Below are positions 1-7,530 of a DNA stretch of 22,383 nt, piece after piece; the first letter of the stretch is position 1, and every line of letters starts with the position of its first letter. The notes beneath the pieces are model-generated. The model saw only the letters and a list, made by a program, of their open reading frames with translations, was not told where the DNA came from and did no database searches. Both the position numbers and the translations under genes were made by a program. Location: positions 1-22,383 of IMG/VR virus record IMGVR_UViG_3300036900_000040; one strand, written 5' to 3'. This DNA is from a virus.

Positions 1-1199
1 TCCTTGAACGCCTGTCCCATGTCCCGGTCGTGCGGGTTGGCGCTGGACGTGAAGTTCCTAACCTTCTGGCCGAGAATTTCATCCAACTTCTTCATGGCGT
101 CGCCGGAGATGGCCCCGGTCTGCGCGAAGGCGGGCTTCACTTCGTTCTGCACGAAACTCTCGAAGACGTGGTGCTGGTCCTGGGGTAGGTTCTGCGCCAT
201 CGTCCGGAGTTGCGACACCGCTTGGCCGAATTGCTGGTCCAGACGGAGCCCGGTCGGCGCAACGTGGCCTGCTGGCACCGGGAGCGTGGAACCCGTGGGA
301 TGCACGGTCTTGTCGATGCTGTCCAGCACCTTATTGTACGCGTCGGAAAGCGTGGTCTGCGCGAACTTGACCTGCGGATGGCCTTCCTCCAGGTCGGCGG
401 GGATCGTGATGCCGAGCGGCGATAGGGTCCGCTGCACCGCCACGCGGTTCAGGCTCTTCTGCGCATTGGCCTGCGCGCCGATCACCATATCCCCGAGGCC
501 GTAGATCGAACGGGTGGCGTCTTCGAGCCGGTGCGCCATGCCACCCAGCGTTTGGCCGGGAGTGAGTTGCACTCCCTCGTCCAAAAGCTTCCGGACCAGT
601 GGGTTCAGCTTGGGGGCTACAACCGCGCCGATACCCTTGATGATCTTGTTGCCGACGCCGCCGCCAAGAGCGCCCACGGCGGTATCCACGGCCATCGCCG
701 GGGCGTCTCCGGGGTGTTCGGTTTGGGCCGCGCCCATCATCCCACCCGCGAGCCAAGGGTTCTTCGTCAGGGCCAGGATCGGAAGTGTCGAGACGGTGCC
801 CCCGGCGATCTCCCCGGCGAGGCCCGGCTTCTTGCCCTCGGCAGCCTGTTGCGCATAGTACGCCTGCGGGTTGTCGATGAAGTCGACAAGGCCCTTCGGG
901 GTCACCGACCGCAACTTCGAGGACATCGACATCAGCGTGTCATTCACGGCAGGGCTGGCCGCCATCGCCTTGCGCAGCATGGGCTCCATCACCATGCGCG
1001 AGGCGTTGTCGATGGGCGTGAAGAAGCCTTTCTTGGCCCCGAGAACCTCGTCGGACTTCAAGGCAACCGGGGGTGCCTCGTTGGGCACGGTGTTCTTCGT
1101 CCCGCCATATTCCTTGGCGAGCGCACCCTTGATTTGGTCGTCCGTCATGTTGTCGGGGAACTCGTGGTCAACCCCGTTGACAGTGACTGTTTGGGTCAT
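1..1199 (-). CDS. Putative internal virion / DNA-ejection protein, C-terminus cut by window edge
   Basis: The reading frame starts at ATG 1199-1197 and stays open to position 1, giving about 399 residues and no stop, so the C-terminus lies outside the window. The ATG overlaps the TGA of the upstream transglycosylase gene by 4 bases, and a GGGGA ribosome site lies just upstream. Residues 4-31 (VNGVDHEFPDNMTDDQIKGA onward) look like the short 'FPD..t..qI..AL' motif common at the start of large phage structural and ejection proteins. Residues 127-160 are Gly/Ala-rich and hydrophobic and could touch a membrane. Residues 209-220 (GVQLTPGQTLGG) resemble a motif seen in large internal virion proteins. 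Its place after a 206-aa ejection-like protein and a transglycosylase suggests it is the third and largest protein of a DNA-ejection set. This is inferred from context and motif style; no enzymatic domain is visible in the part present. Confidence 0.75.
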   Translation of the reverse strand, partial: MTQTVTVNGVDHEFPDNMTDDQIKGALAKEYGGTKNTVPNEAPPVALKSDEVLGAKKGFFTPIDNASRMVMEPMLRKAMAASPAVNDTLMSMSSKLRSVTPKGLVDFIDNPQAYYAQQAAEGKKPGLAGEIAGGTVSTLPILALTKNPWLAGGMMGAAQTEHPGDAPAMAVDTAVGALGGGVGNKIIKGIGAVVAPKLNPLVRKLLDEGVQLTPGQTLGGMAHRLEDATRSIYGLGDMVIGAQANAQKSLNRVAVQRTLSPLGITIPADLEEGHPQVKFAQTTLSDAYNKVLDSIDKTVHPTGSTLPVPAGHVAPTGLRLDQQFGQAVSQLRTMAQNLPQDQHHVFESFVQNEVKPAFAQTGAISGDAMKKLDEILGQKVRNFTSSANPHDRDMGQAFK

Positions 1200-3094
1200 C
1201 CCGTGAAGGTCCCCGTTGCCGGATCATAGACGCGCTTGCGGGGTGCCCCCGAGGTCGGTGCGGCGCTTCCACCGCTTCCACCCATCGGGATCGCCTCGCG
1301 CCAGGGCGTGATCTTGTTCTGGATCAGCGCACCATTCTTGTCGAGGCCCGCGAACAGCGGATGGTCATCGACGTATTTCTTCCATAGTTCTTGCGAACCC
1401 AGGAGGGTGCCGTTGGCCTTGCCGTACGCCTCCAGGAAGGCCACGTGATCGCCGACGCGGTTGGTGAGGGCCTTGACCCCCTTGGCGATGGCGGCGTTGG
1501 CTTCGTAGGGCTTGTCGATACCCACGGTGGAGTTCTTGAACATCGCGACGTCCTTGTCGGAGGCCGCGCCCGGCAGACCATTCCGCATCGCGGGGGTCAG
1601 CTTGCTGGTGATCGACGTCATCCGCGCCACGGACGGGTTCACCGTGCTGAGAACACCGCCGACGCCGGGCAAGGCCATGCCGCCGCCCGTCTTGACGTTC
1701 TTGTTCAGCTGCAAGAACTCGTCGACCGAGCCCGTGACGTTCTGGAGTTCGTCGGCCTGTTGCCGCAGCTTGGTCAGATAGCTTTGTTCCGGCTGGGACA
1801 GCTTCGCGCCACCCTTGCCCCCGGTCGGGCTCAGGGGGTCTTGCAGCTTCCGCGTCTCGCCGGTCTTGGCGTTGACTTGGTAGGTCGTGCCGGGCCGGAA
1901 GTTCGGATCGCCCTCGCCCGCCGTCTTGAGCGTCCAGTTGTCTTTCGGCTTGGGCGAGCCCTTGAAGATTTCGTTAACCGGCACGGAACCGCTCGCCGCG
2001 CCGACTTGGCCGCTGGCGTCCGCCGATTGGGTCGGCTCCAGCCGGGAAAGAACCTGAGTGACATAGGCGCGCGTCTTCGGACCCCAGCGGCGTTCATCCG
2101 GCCCGCCGTAGTAATAGGCCAGCGCCTTCGGCACGTCCCCGTTGTACTTGTCCAGCCCCTCTTGCAGGTAGGCCCGGCTCAGCTTGAGTTGGTACGCCTC
2201 ATCTTCCGGCGACGTGCCGGTCATCCGGGCGGGTTCCCACTTGATGCCGAGTTTCTTGGCCACGCCTTCGGCGGTGCTGTCCAGGAGTTGGCCCTCGCCA
2301 TGGGCGGTGCCGTATTGGGTCGGCGGACCGCTGACGCCCGGCTTGCCGCCGCTCTCTTGTTGGATCACGGCCCCGAACACGTCATCGGGGTGCGGGGGGA
2401 CCTTCGCGCCAGGGACGCCATTCGGCACCGTACGATCCGCCGTCGCCTGTCCCGCGCCAGCGGTTACCGGGCCGCCCACGGCCACGAGATGCTGCGTTCC
2501 ATCACCATCGGTGACGATCTTGTATTGCGTCGCAGGGTCCGAATGGGCCAGAGTGGTTCCCGCCTCGTCGACCATCGTGTCGCCGGGCTTCAAGACCGTG
2601 CGCTTGAGATGGGCCGCCGCCTCGTTGTGCATCATGGTCAGGAACCCATTGGGGTCCTTGGCCAGGGCCGACTTGTACATCGCCACGTCTTCGGGGGTGG
2701 CCCCACGGGCTTGCATCACGGGCGCAAGTTGGTCGAACCCGGCGAGAACGGCGGCGGTCCCGCCATCCGGATCGTTCTTGTGCTGCTGAAGATGCTGATA
2801 CAGCGCGGCGGAAGCGTCGGCGGCGAATTTGGCACTCTCGGTGTGTTGGGCGTCGCTCAGCGCCTTGATATGCTGTTGCTGCGACCAGTGCTGGTTCTCG
2901 ACGGCGGTCGAACCCTCGATGTCACCCGATCGGTTCAGGATATCCTGCGCCTGGGTCGAGGCATCGGGGGCTCCCGAGGCCAGGGCTTGCCCCGCCCGCA
3001 CCTTGGCGAACTGTTGGAGCAGCCCGTTCATGTGGGCCGCGCCCTTGAAGGCGGCTGCGGGGTCCGAGAGGCCGAAGTTGATTTCGCCCGCCAT
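1196..3094 (-). CDS. Internal virion protein with lytic transglycosylase (SLT) domain
   Basis: 632 aa. The N-terminal half is Ala/Gln/His-rich and mostly helical, as in ejection proteins. Residues about 235-350 match a soluble lytic transglycosylase fold: IQQESGG with candidate catalytic Glu247, then HGEGQLLDSTA (G.GQL.) around 265-275, then ALAYYYGG at 324-331. Family knowledge: such domains cleave peptidoglycan glycan strands, and in virions they open the cell wall during DNA entry. Residues beyond 350 show no recognised domain. The start ATG shares one base with the TGA of the upstream 206-aa gene (TGATG), and its own TGA overlaps the next ATG by 4 bases, so the three genes are probably translated together. 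The position, well away from any lysis cassette, favours a virion-associated role over an endolysin. Confidence 0.88.
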   Translation of the reverse strand: MAGEINFGLSDPAAAFKGAAHMNGLLQQFAKVRAGQALASGAPDASTQAQDILNRSGDIEGSTAVENQHWSQQQHIKALSDAQHTESAKFAADASAALYQHLQQHKNDPDGGTAAVLAGFDQLAPVMQARGATPEDVAMYKSALAKDPNGFLTMMHNEAAAHLKRTVLKPGDTMVDEAGTTLAHSDPATQYKIVTDGDGTQHLVAVGGPVTAGAGQATADRTVPNGVPGAKVPPHPDDVFGAVIQQESGGKPGVSGPPTQYGTAHGEGQLLDSTAEGVAKKLGIKWEPARMTGTSPEDEAYQLKLSRAYLQEGLDKYNGDVPKALAYYYGGPDERRWGPKTRAYVTQVLSRLEPTQSADASGQVGAASGSVPVNEIFKGSPKPKDNWTLKTAGEGDPNFRPGTTYQVNAKTGETRKLQDPLSPTGGKGGAKLSQPEQSYLTKLRQQADELQNVTGSVDEFLQLNKNVKTGGGMALPGVGGVLSTVNPSVARMTSITSKLTPAMRNGLPGAASDKDVAMFKNSTVGIDKPYEANAAIAKGVKALTNRVGDHVAFLEAYGKANGTLLGSQELWKKYVDDHPLFAGLDKNGALIQNKITPWREAIPMGGSGGSAAPTSGAPRKRVYDPATGTFTG

Positions 3095-3714
3095 CAGTAT
3101 AGCCCCTGCATCTCAGGCGGGATGGGCAGCGTCGTTTGGCTTTCCGGCGCATAGCTGGAACCCTGGCTGCCCGCGCCATATTGGTTGATGATGTCCGCGA
3201 TGGAACCACCGAACTGGCCGATGGCGTTACCGGTGGCCAGGGCTGCGTTGCCTTGGTTGGCGGCGTTGGTTCCGATTGCGTTCACGGCTGTACCCGCAAG
3301 CCCCGCACCGATCCGGTTCGCATCCAGGCCCATCGTCGCAAGACCCGACTGCCGGTTCCACCAGTTGCCGAACTCGCCACTCGCGAGGTCCCCGGCCCTC
3401 TGCGTAACGGCGTTCAGGGCCGAACCGGACCGCAGCAGTCCATTCACGCCCTTGTTCGTCGTCACCGCATCCAGGCTCTGGCCTAGCCGGAACTTGTAGT
3501 CCGGGGAGGCCATGAAGTTCGCGTTCGGGTTCTGCAGGTTCGTCAGCGCCTTGTTCCCGGCCTCCAGGAACGGGTTCACCGAGCCCCACACCTTGTCCAG
3601 TTGGCCCTGTTGCGCATTCAGCGCATTCTTCGACGCCTTGGCCGCCTTGTTGGCCGAGTAGACCGTTGCGCCCGCCCCGACAACCGCTGAACCGATGGCT
3701 GCACCTATCGGCAT
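3094..3714 (-). CDS. Putative DNA ejection/transfer protein (Gly/Ala-rich, P22 gp7-like context)
   Basis: 206 aa. It begins with a hydrophobic Gly/Ala segment (residues 1-24, IGAAIGSAVVGAGATVYSAN), then a helical Ala/Lys/Gln stretch. Next come FMASPDYKFRLGQSLDAV and GLLRSGSALNAV, then Asn/Gly/Ala-rich repeats ending in a Gly/Ser/Tyr tail. This 'SPDY.fRL.qg..al......G.L.SG.....' layout is typical of small podovirus DNA-transfer or ejection proteins, which leave the virion and help form a channel in the cell envelope. A clear GGAGGT ribosome site lies 8 bases before ATG 3714. The gene overlaps the upstream GNAT-like gene by 10 bases and the downstream transglycosylase by one base. The family assignment rests on pattern and context. 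Confidence 0.72.
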   Translation of the reverse strand: MPIGAAIGSAVVGAGATVYSANKAAKASKNALNAQQGQLDKVWGSVNPFLEAGNKALTNLQNPNANFMASPDYKFRLGQSLDAVTTNKGVNGLLRSGSALNAVTQRAGDLASGEFGNWWNRQSGLATMGLDANRIGAGLAGTAVNAIGTNAANQGNAALATGNAIGQFGGSIADIINQYGAGSQGSSYAPESQTTLPIPPEMQGLY

Positions 3715-4454
3715 TGCAGTACCTCCAGTTCTCCATTACGCAACCCCATCACCGCGTCCCCGATATCCACGATGGGTGGGTTCTCGGAGACGATGGTGAT
3801 TTGGCCGTACCCGGCGAAGATCGCCCACTTGTTGTAGTGGTTGACCCCCTTGACCAGATTTCCCGCCTTGATCATCGCGACCGAAGTTCCCACTACTATA
3901 TCGTGGGCGCTGTCCTCGGGGTGGGTCGGGAGTTCGGAACCGTTAGCGCGCTTCCGTGCTTCGAGTAGCCCGTGGAACATACGCCCCTGTTCGGCCACAG
4001 TCGAGCATGTACGCGCCCACGCGTCAAGTGGGAGCTTCTGATAACTGACGCCCGTGCCCCCGGCCCAGGCCCCCTCGCGATGGAACTCTTCGACGAAGCC
4101 GCCGAGCTTCGCTAGGTGGATCGCCCCCTCATTGACGAACGGCACCTTGGTCTTGATTTCCTGGCAGTCCGTCTCCAGGAACATATAGGCCATCGCCTCG
4201 CGCATCTCGCGGACCACTTCGCGGGCGTTCACCATTGACGGGAAGATGGTGTGGCACTCGTAGACCCCTTCGTAAAGGGGCATGACGGCGAAGCCCCCGC
4301 GTTCACCCTCGAGGAACACGTTCTTGGGGTCGAGTGCGGCAGGGATAAGATCGAGTTCCCCTTCGCCGCCCATGAGGGGCCTTACATCGGGCTGATTGAC
4401 GATCAGCGTGAACCGGTGTCCGTTGAAGGTGCGCCTGATCAATTCGGCCCCCAT
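3705..4454 (-). CDS. GNAT-acetyltransferase-like phage protein
   Basis: 249 aa from ATG 4454. An in-frame TTG at 4475 would add seven residues but has no ribosome site; the ATG also has only a weak one, so the start is uncertain. The middle of the protein has the hallmarks of a GNAT fold: a strand with YECHTIFP, an amphipathic helix (AREVVREMREAMAYMF), a strand KTKVPFVN and then EGAIHLAKLGGF, equivalent to the usual 'N..a..la.k.GF' acetyl-CoA site region. The C-terminal third (NHYNKWAIFAGYGQ and following) has no recognised domain. GNAT-like proteins of this kind occur in phage structural regions with no proven substrate. The gene lies between tail-appendage and ejection genes, so it is probably late-expressed. 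Whether it acetylates anything cannot be judged from sequence. Confidence 0.7.
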   Translation of the reverse strand: MGAELIRRTFNGHRFTLIVNQPDVRPLMGGEGELDLIPAALDPKNVFLEGERGGFAVMPLYEGVYECHTIFPSMVNAREVVREMREAMAYMFLETDCQEIKTKVPFVNEGAIHLAKLGGFVEEFHREGAWAGGTGVSYQKLPLDAWARTCSTVAEQGRMFHGLLEARKRANGSELPTHPEDSAHDIVVGTSVAMIKAGNLVKGVNHYNKWAIFAGYGQITIVSENPPIVDIGDAVMGLRNGELEVLQCR

Positions 4455-4678
4455 AGCAAGGTGATATGGCCCCAAAAGGCCGATTTACGGATCGCCGCGA
4501 ACCTGCGGCGGACGAGAGACACCGGGTCGGTCCTATAGGCCCAATACGGGAGCCTCCGACGCACGAATGGCGTATACGTGGACACCTGGGGAGCATTGGC
4601 TTGCCAGAAGCGACGAACCCGCCATAGGCCAGGGGGGTTTGGCTTCCGGAATACTCCGCCGGGTTGGTCCAGGGCCAT
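4439..4678 (-). CDS. Small basic hypothetical protein (79 aa)
   Basis: The ATG at 4678 directly follows the TAA of the upstream 154-aa gene (TAAATG), and the stop at 4439 overlaps the next gene's ATG (4454) by 16 bases. Without this ORF there would be an unusual gap of about 220 bases in an otherwise gapless operon. The protein is Arg- and Trp-rich (FVRRRLPYWAYRTDPVSLVR) with no recognised domain, and the third codon position is GC-rich as in the neighbours. A weak purine stretch (GAAGAA) precedes the ATG. I do not recognise a family. It could be a real late gene or an untranslated spacer that happens to be open. Confidence 0.5.
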   Translation of the reverse strand: MALDQPGGVFRKPNPPGLWRVRRFWQANAPQVSTYTPFVRRRLPYWAYRTDPVSLVRRRFAAIRKSAFWGHITLLWGPN

Positions 4679-5143
4679 TTAGAACAGTTCTTCGAACTCG
4701 ATGTAGCCCGAGGCCGTCATGGAAGCGCTGGGGGCCGTATCGAGGCGGAGCGCGACACCCTGGCTGGGCTTGATGATGGGCCGCTGTTCCGGCGCGGGCA
4801 TCCAGAAGAACCCGTTCAGGAACTCCCATTCACGCGCGAAGATCGTCTCCTGCGTGCCGGAAGTCGTCTGATTGGTCGTGTCGTTGATGCGGGCGGTTGC
4901 CGTGGCCGCCGCGTCACCAGGGTTCAGAGCCCGAGGGGTCGCGGCGTTGCCACCGCTGCCCACGGTCGCCGTCGCCGGGTTCCGGACCAACTTCACGTTC
5001 TTGGCTTCCCAGGTGGTCAGCGACCGCTGCCCGAGTTCGATGCAGTGGATTTTGATGGCCATGCCCGAAGTGCACAGGATGCCGAACAGGTCCTGGGCTG
5101 CGGTAATGGCCACGTCAGCAAAGGAGACGGTGTAAAGGCGCAT
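4679..5143 (-). CDS. Conserved small phage structural protein, beta-rich
   Basis: 154 aa, starting MRLYTVSFADVAITAAQDLF. It looks like a widespread family of phage proteins with this opening, a central Thr/Ala/Gly-rich section (GGNAATPRALNPGDAAATAT) and a 'P.PEqRPii' motif near the end (here APEQRPII), finishing with beta strands. The predicted fold is a beta sandwich. The family has no established function; placement among tail-appendage genes suggests a minor virion or assembly protein. The ATG lies one base after the TGA of the upstream SPRY gene, and GAGG sits about 9 bases upstream. The family resemblance is recalled from general knowledge, not searched. Confidence 0.7.
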   Translation of the reverse strand: MRLYTVSFADVAITAAQDLFGILCTSGMAIKIHCIELGQRSLTTWEAKNVKLVRNPATATVGSGGNAATPRALNPGDAAATATARINDTTNQTTSGTQETIFAREWEFLNGFFWMPAPEQRPIIKPSQGVALRLDTAPSASMTASGYIEFEELF

Positions 5144-5144
5144 T

Positions 5145-5924
5145 TCAGAACCTCAGATAGGCGGTGTCGCGGGTGCGGCTCCGCATTGGGGGTTTAACGT
5201 CAGCCAGTATAGCATACCCGATCAGCTTCGAACAGACTACCGAATTGGCCGGAGCCGAAAGCATACCGTACCCGATCATCTTCGGCGTGATCATGGTATT
5301 CTTAGGCGGGGCGAGAAGGGCCAGCCCCTCCATCTTCGAGGTCGCCTCGAACGCCTGAACGTTCGTGTCCAGCGTGCTGAACCCTGACGGGATGGCGTAC
5401 CACATATCGCCAGCGCCGCAGTTGATCGTGCCTGCGGAACCGGCGTCATCCGACCCGAAGAACGGGAAGTAGGGACCGGCGTTGAGGGTCGAGATATCGA
5501 AGCCGCCCGTGCCGGTCCCAGGGTCCTCGGTAGCCAGGGCGTTCCAGAAGTCGTCGCCCAACGCGACCCAGGCCCGCAAAGCGGTGAAGTCCACCGCGAC
5601 CCGAACAACCCGGCTCACGCCGCCATTGGCCCGAGGCGTAGGCGTCCCCGAGGTAACGTTGTTCAGCATCCACTCGCCACGTTGCGGGCGGTAGGCGAAG
5701 CCGTTCTTGTCGACCCCTAGCTGGGCTCCCGTTGAAGCCGTCGCATTGGCCCAACCTATGGCGGCATGGTTCGTGGAAGTTGAAAGGACAAACTCGAAAT
5801 ACCGCTTGCCCGTAAAGCTGGTGTCCAAACGGACCCCGCCAGCCGCAGCCGCAGATTTAGTGGCCGTCAGGTTGCTGCCCGACAGGGTGATGTTAGTCTT
5901 GTCGGTGGTTGACCACGCAACCAT
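5145..5924 (-). CDS. SPRY-domain tail appendage protein with three C-terminal 18-aa repeats
   Basis: 259 aa. Residues about 10-180 resemble a SPRY/B30.2 beta-sandwich: GKRYFEFVLS near 39-48, HAAIGWANA, QLGVDKNGFAYRP, a VVRVAVDF strand at 106-113 followed by LRAWVALGDDFWN. SPRY-like domains in phage tail proteins are thought to bind host surface ligands. Residues 196-249 contain three tandem 18-residue units whose Lys residues fall exactly at 197, 215 and 233 (SKMEGLALLA, PKMIGYGMLS, SKLIGYAILA). Similar 'SKl.gYavLapP' repeats occur at the C-termini of other phage structural proteins. The start ATG shares its A with the TAA of the upstream gene. Likely a receptor-binding or fibre-tip component, inferred from domain and position between other tail genes. 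Confidence 0.78.
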   Translation of the reverse strand: MVAWSTTDKTNITLSGSNLTATKSAAAAGGVRLDTSFTGKRYFEFVLSTSTNHAAIGWANATASTGAQLGVDKNGFAYRPQRGEWMLNNVTSGTPTPRANGGVSRVVRVAVDFTALRAWVALGDDFWNALATEDPGTGTGGFDISTLNAGPYFPFFGSDDAGSAGTINCGAGDMWYAIPSGFSTLDTNVQAFEATSKMEGLALLAPPKNTMITPKMIGYGMLSAPANSVVCSKLIGYAILADVKPPMRSRTRDTAYLRF

Positions 5925-6955
5925 TAGGTAATGCTCTTAATGCCGATGTTAAAGCCCGCCGTGCTGCCGATCTGGCTGGTCGTCCAATCTGCCGATGTAT
6001 TAGGGTTCTGCGTCCACCAGTTCTGGAACTGCTTATAGAACACGTCGAGAGTTTGATCCGCCGACAGGAAATCCGCCCCTCCTGTCCGAACCACGAAATC
6101 AAACTTGGACGGCCCAGTAACACCCTTCAACGCTCGCGCGGAAATGCCTACCGCCACGACGCTATACGTTCCCGTGGCCACCGCCGCCTGGGTGTATTGG
6201 TCAATTTGGTTCGCGGTCGTGGAGCCGTCAATGGTGGCGTCATTGACGGTCTGTTCGTTCACGTTTGCCGCTGCGGGCGTCCCGGTGTCAAAGTTATGGG
6301 TGTTGCCATTCGCCACTGGTGGGAAAGTTTGCAGCGAGAACGTGCGAGTATCGACGTCGCACACCATTACTTCCGACCAGCGGGTTGACGTGGCTGATCC
6401 ATTGTCACACACGGCAACTTGGGCAATCGCCGTGGCGCTGTCCGTGGTCACGTCTCCCGTGAACGACCCGAACAGGGTCTGGGTCGACCCAAGTTGTAGA
6501 TACATGCTAATTGAGCCCGCGACCGCATAGACGACATTCACGTCAATCTTGATCGTCTCGAATGGGGAGGCCGCCGAGGCGGGCCAAGTGAACGAGCCAG
6601 TGAACAGGGTCGTCTTGACGCCCGCCGCCGTGATTTTGACTACCTTCCAAGCCGCTGAAGTACCCCCCGACGTGGCTTCCATTTGCAGACGGACGACGCC
6701 CGATGCGTCGTACATCTTCCACATAATGCCGCCGGTCGTTGTGCCAGCTGGGAAGCTATTGCCTGCCCGCGCCGAGAACCAAAAGCTAGCCGAGGAGAAT
6801 AGCGGATTGCTCCTGGCCGCGCTGTTGGTGTTGGAGGCCATTACCCCACCGCGCGAGTAAGCCGACCGGAACGTATTGGCCGTAGTCGAGACTAGCCAGT
6901 TGTTCTCGAAGATGAAGTCGATATCCTCGGTGCCTGCGAAATAGACCGTGGTCAT
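5924..6955 (-). CDS. Tail fibre/appendage protein with lectin-like (concanavalin A-like) region
   Basis: 343 aa, rich in Ser, Thr, Ala and aromatic residues, with almost continuous predicted beta strand. Residues about 30-190 have the spacing of a LamG/concanavalin A-like jelly roll: SASFWFSARAG, IMWKMYDASGVVRLQME, WKVVKI and FETIKIDVNVVY strands, with short polar turns. The C-terminal third (STTANQIDQYTQAAVATGTY to GFNIGIKSIT) has no recognised fold. Such proteins in phage tail regions usually bind surface glycans, and nothing here shows catalysis. A GGGAG ribosome site precedes ATG 6955, which overlaps the TGA of the upstream gene (TGATG). A cylinder or neck-appendage protein is an equally possible name. 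Confidence 0.7.
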   Translation of the reverse strand: MTTVYFAGTEDIDFIFENNWLVSTTANTFRSAYSRGGVMASNTNSAARSNPLFSSASFWFSARAGNSFPAGTTTGGIMWKMYDASGVVRLQMEATSGGTSAAWKVVKITAAGVKTTLFTGSFTWPASAASPFETIKIDVNVVYAVAGSISMYLQLGSTQTLFGSFTGDVTTDSATAIAQVAVCDNGSATSTRWSEVMVCDVDTRTFSLQTFPPVANGNTHNFDTGTPAAANVNEQTVNDATIDGSTTANQIDQYTQAAVATGTYSVVAVGISARALKGVTGPSKFDFVVRTGGADFLSADQTLDVFYKQFQNWWTQNPNTSADWTTSQIGSTAGFNIGIKSIT

Positions 6956-7530
6956 CAGCGTTCTCCCAGGAGGGTGCCGTAGACCGTTCCGAGCATCCCA
7001 TGGAGGTTGGCCGGGGCCTCGATGGTCACCGTGTCATCTTCTAACACGCTATAGTTGTTCGCGATGGTGTACGTGGCTTCCAGTTGCCCGCTGGCGAACG
7101 TAAAAGTCCCGATACTTACGCCTTGGACCTTGATCGTGAAGGTGACGTCAGCGGAGGGAGCCGTTCCATCGATCCATCCACGGTGTCCTCCAACTGCGGG
7201 GCTTGACTGCACGACCCAGGGGATGCCCGCGTCGCAATGGCGAATGACGCCGCCGCCGCTAGGAAAGCTGTCAATAGGACGATCCCAGGCAAAACCAAAA
7301 GTAGAAACGTCAGAGAGACGCTCTTTGATGACGGTGATGTCACCCTCAACATGTTCAAGCTCCGTCTCGATATTCTCGATCGTCGTTACGTTCCCGGTGA
7401 CGTCCGTAACAGTTTGGTGGGTCTGGCGTTCGAACTCCTCAAAGAAGCGATACCATGCCTCGTTCATCATCCCGGTCGACCGGTCAATGACCGGATCGGA
7501 GATGTCAGGGATGGCAAAGTTGATCGCCAC
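6955..7530 (-). CDS. Tail protein with podovirus tail-adaptor-like N-terminus
   Basis: 191 aa from GTG 7530, which overlaps the TAG of the gp10-like gene by one base and is preceded by GAGG; no closer ATG exists. Residues 6-34 (IPDISDPVIDRSTGMMNEAW, then YRFFEEFER) resemble a motif common at the start of short podovirus tail proteins that dock fibres on the tail. Residues 40-75 form a probable coiled coil (IENIETELEHVEGDITVIKE). The C-terminal 100 residues are a beta-rich domain ending in GTLLGER. Its position directly after the gp10-like gene fits a tail-tip or fibre-anchoring role. Specific function is inferred. Confidence 0.68.
   Translation of the reverse strand: MAINFAIPDISDPVIDRSTGMMNEAWYRFFEEFERQTHQTVTDVTGNVTTIENIETELEHVEGDITVIKERLSDVSTFGFAWDRPIDSFPSGGGVIRHCDAGIPWVVQSSPAVGGHRGWIDGTAPSADVTFTIKVQGVSIGTFTFASGQLEATYTIANNYSVLEDDTVTIEAPANLHGMLGTVYGTLLGER

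Noticed and set aside
1196-3094. Reading the transglycosylase gene as a lysis endolysin
   Set aside because: The protein is 632 aa, has long helical flanks and sits between two ejection-like genes, with no holin or spanin nearby.
1391-3154. 587-codon plus-strand frame opposite the transglycosylase gene
   Set aside because: It is antisense to a gene with a clear catalytic domain and tight coupling; the product has the composition of a GC-rich shadow frame.
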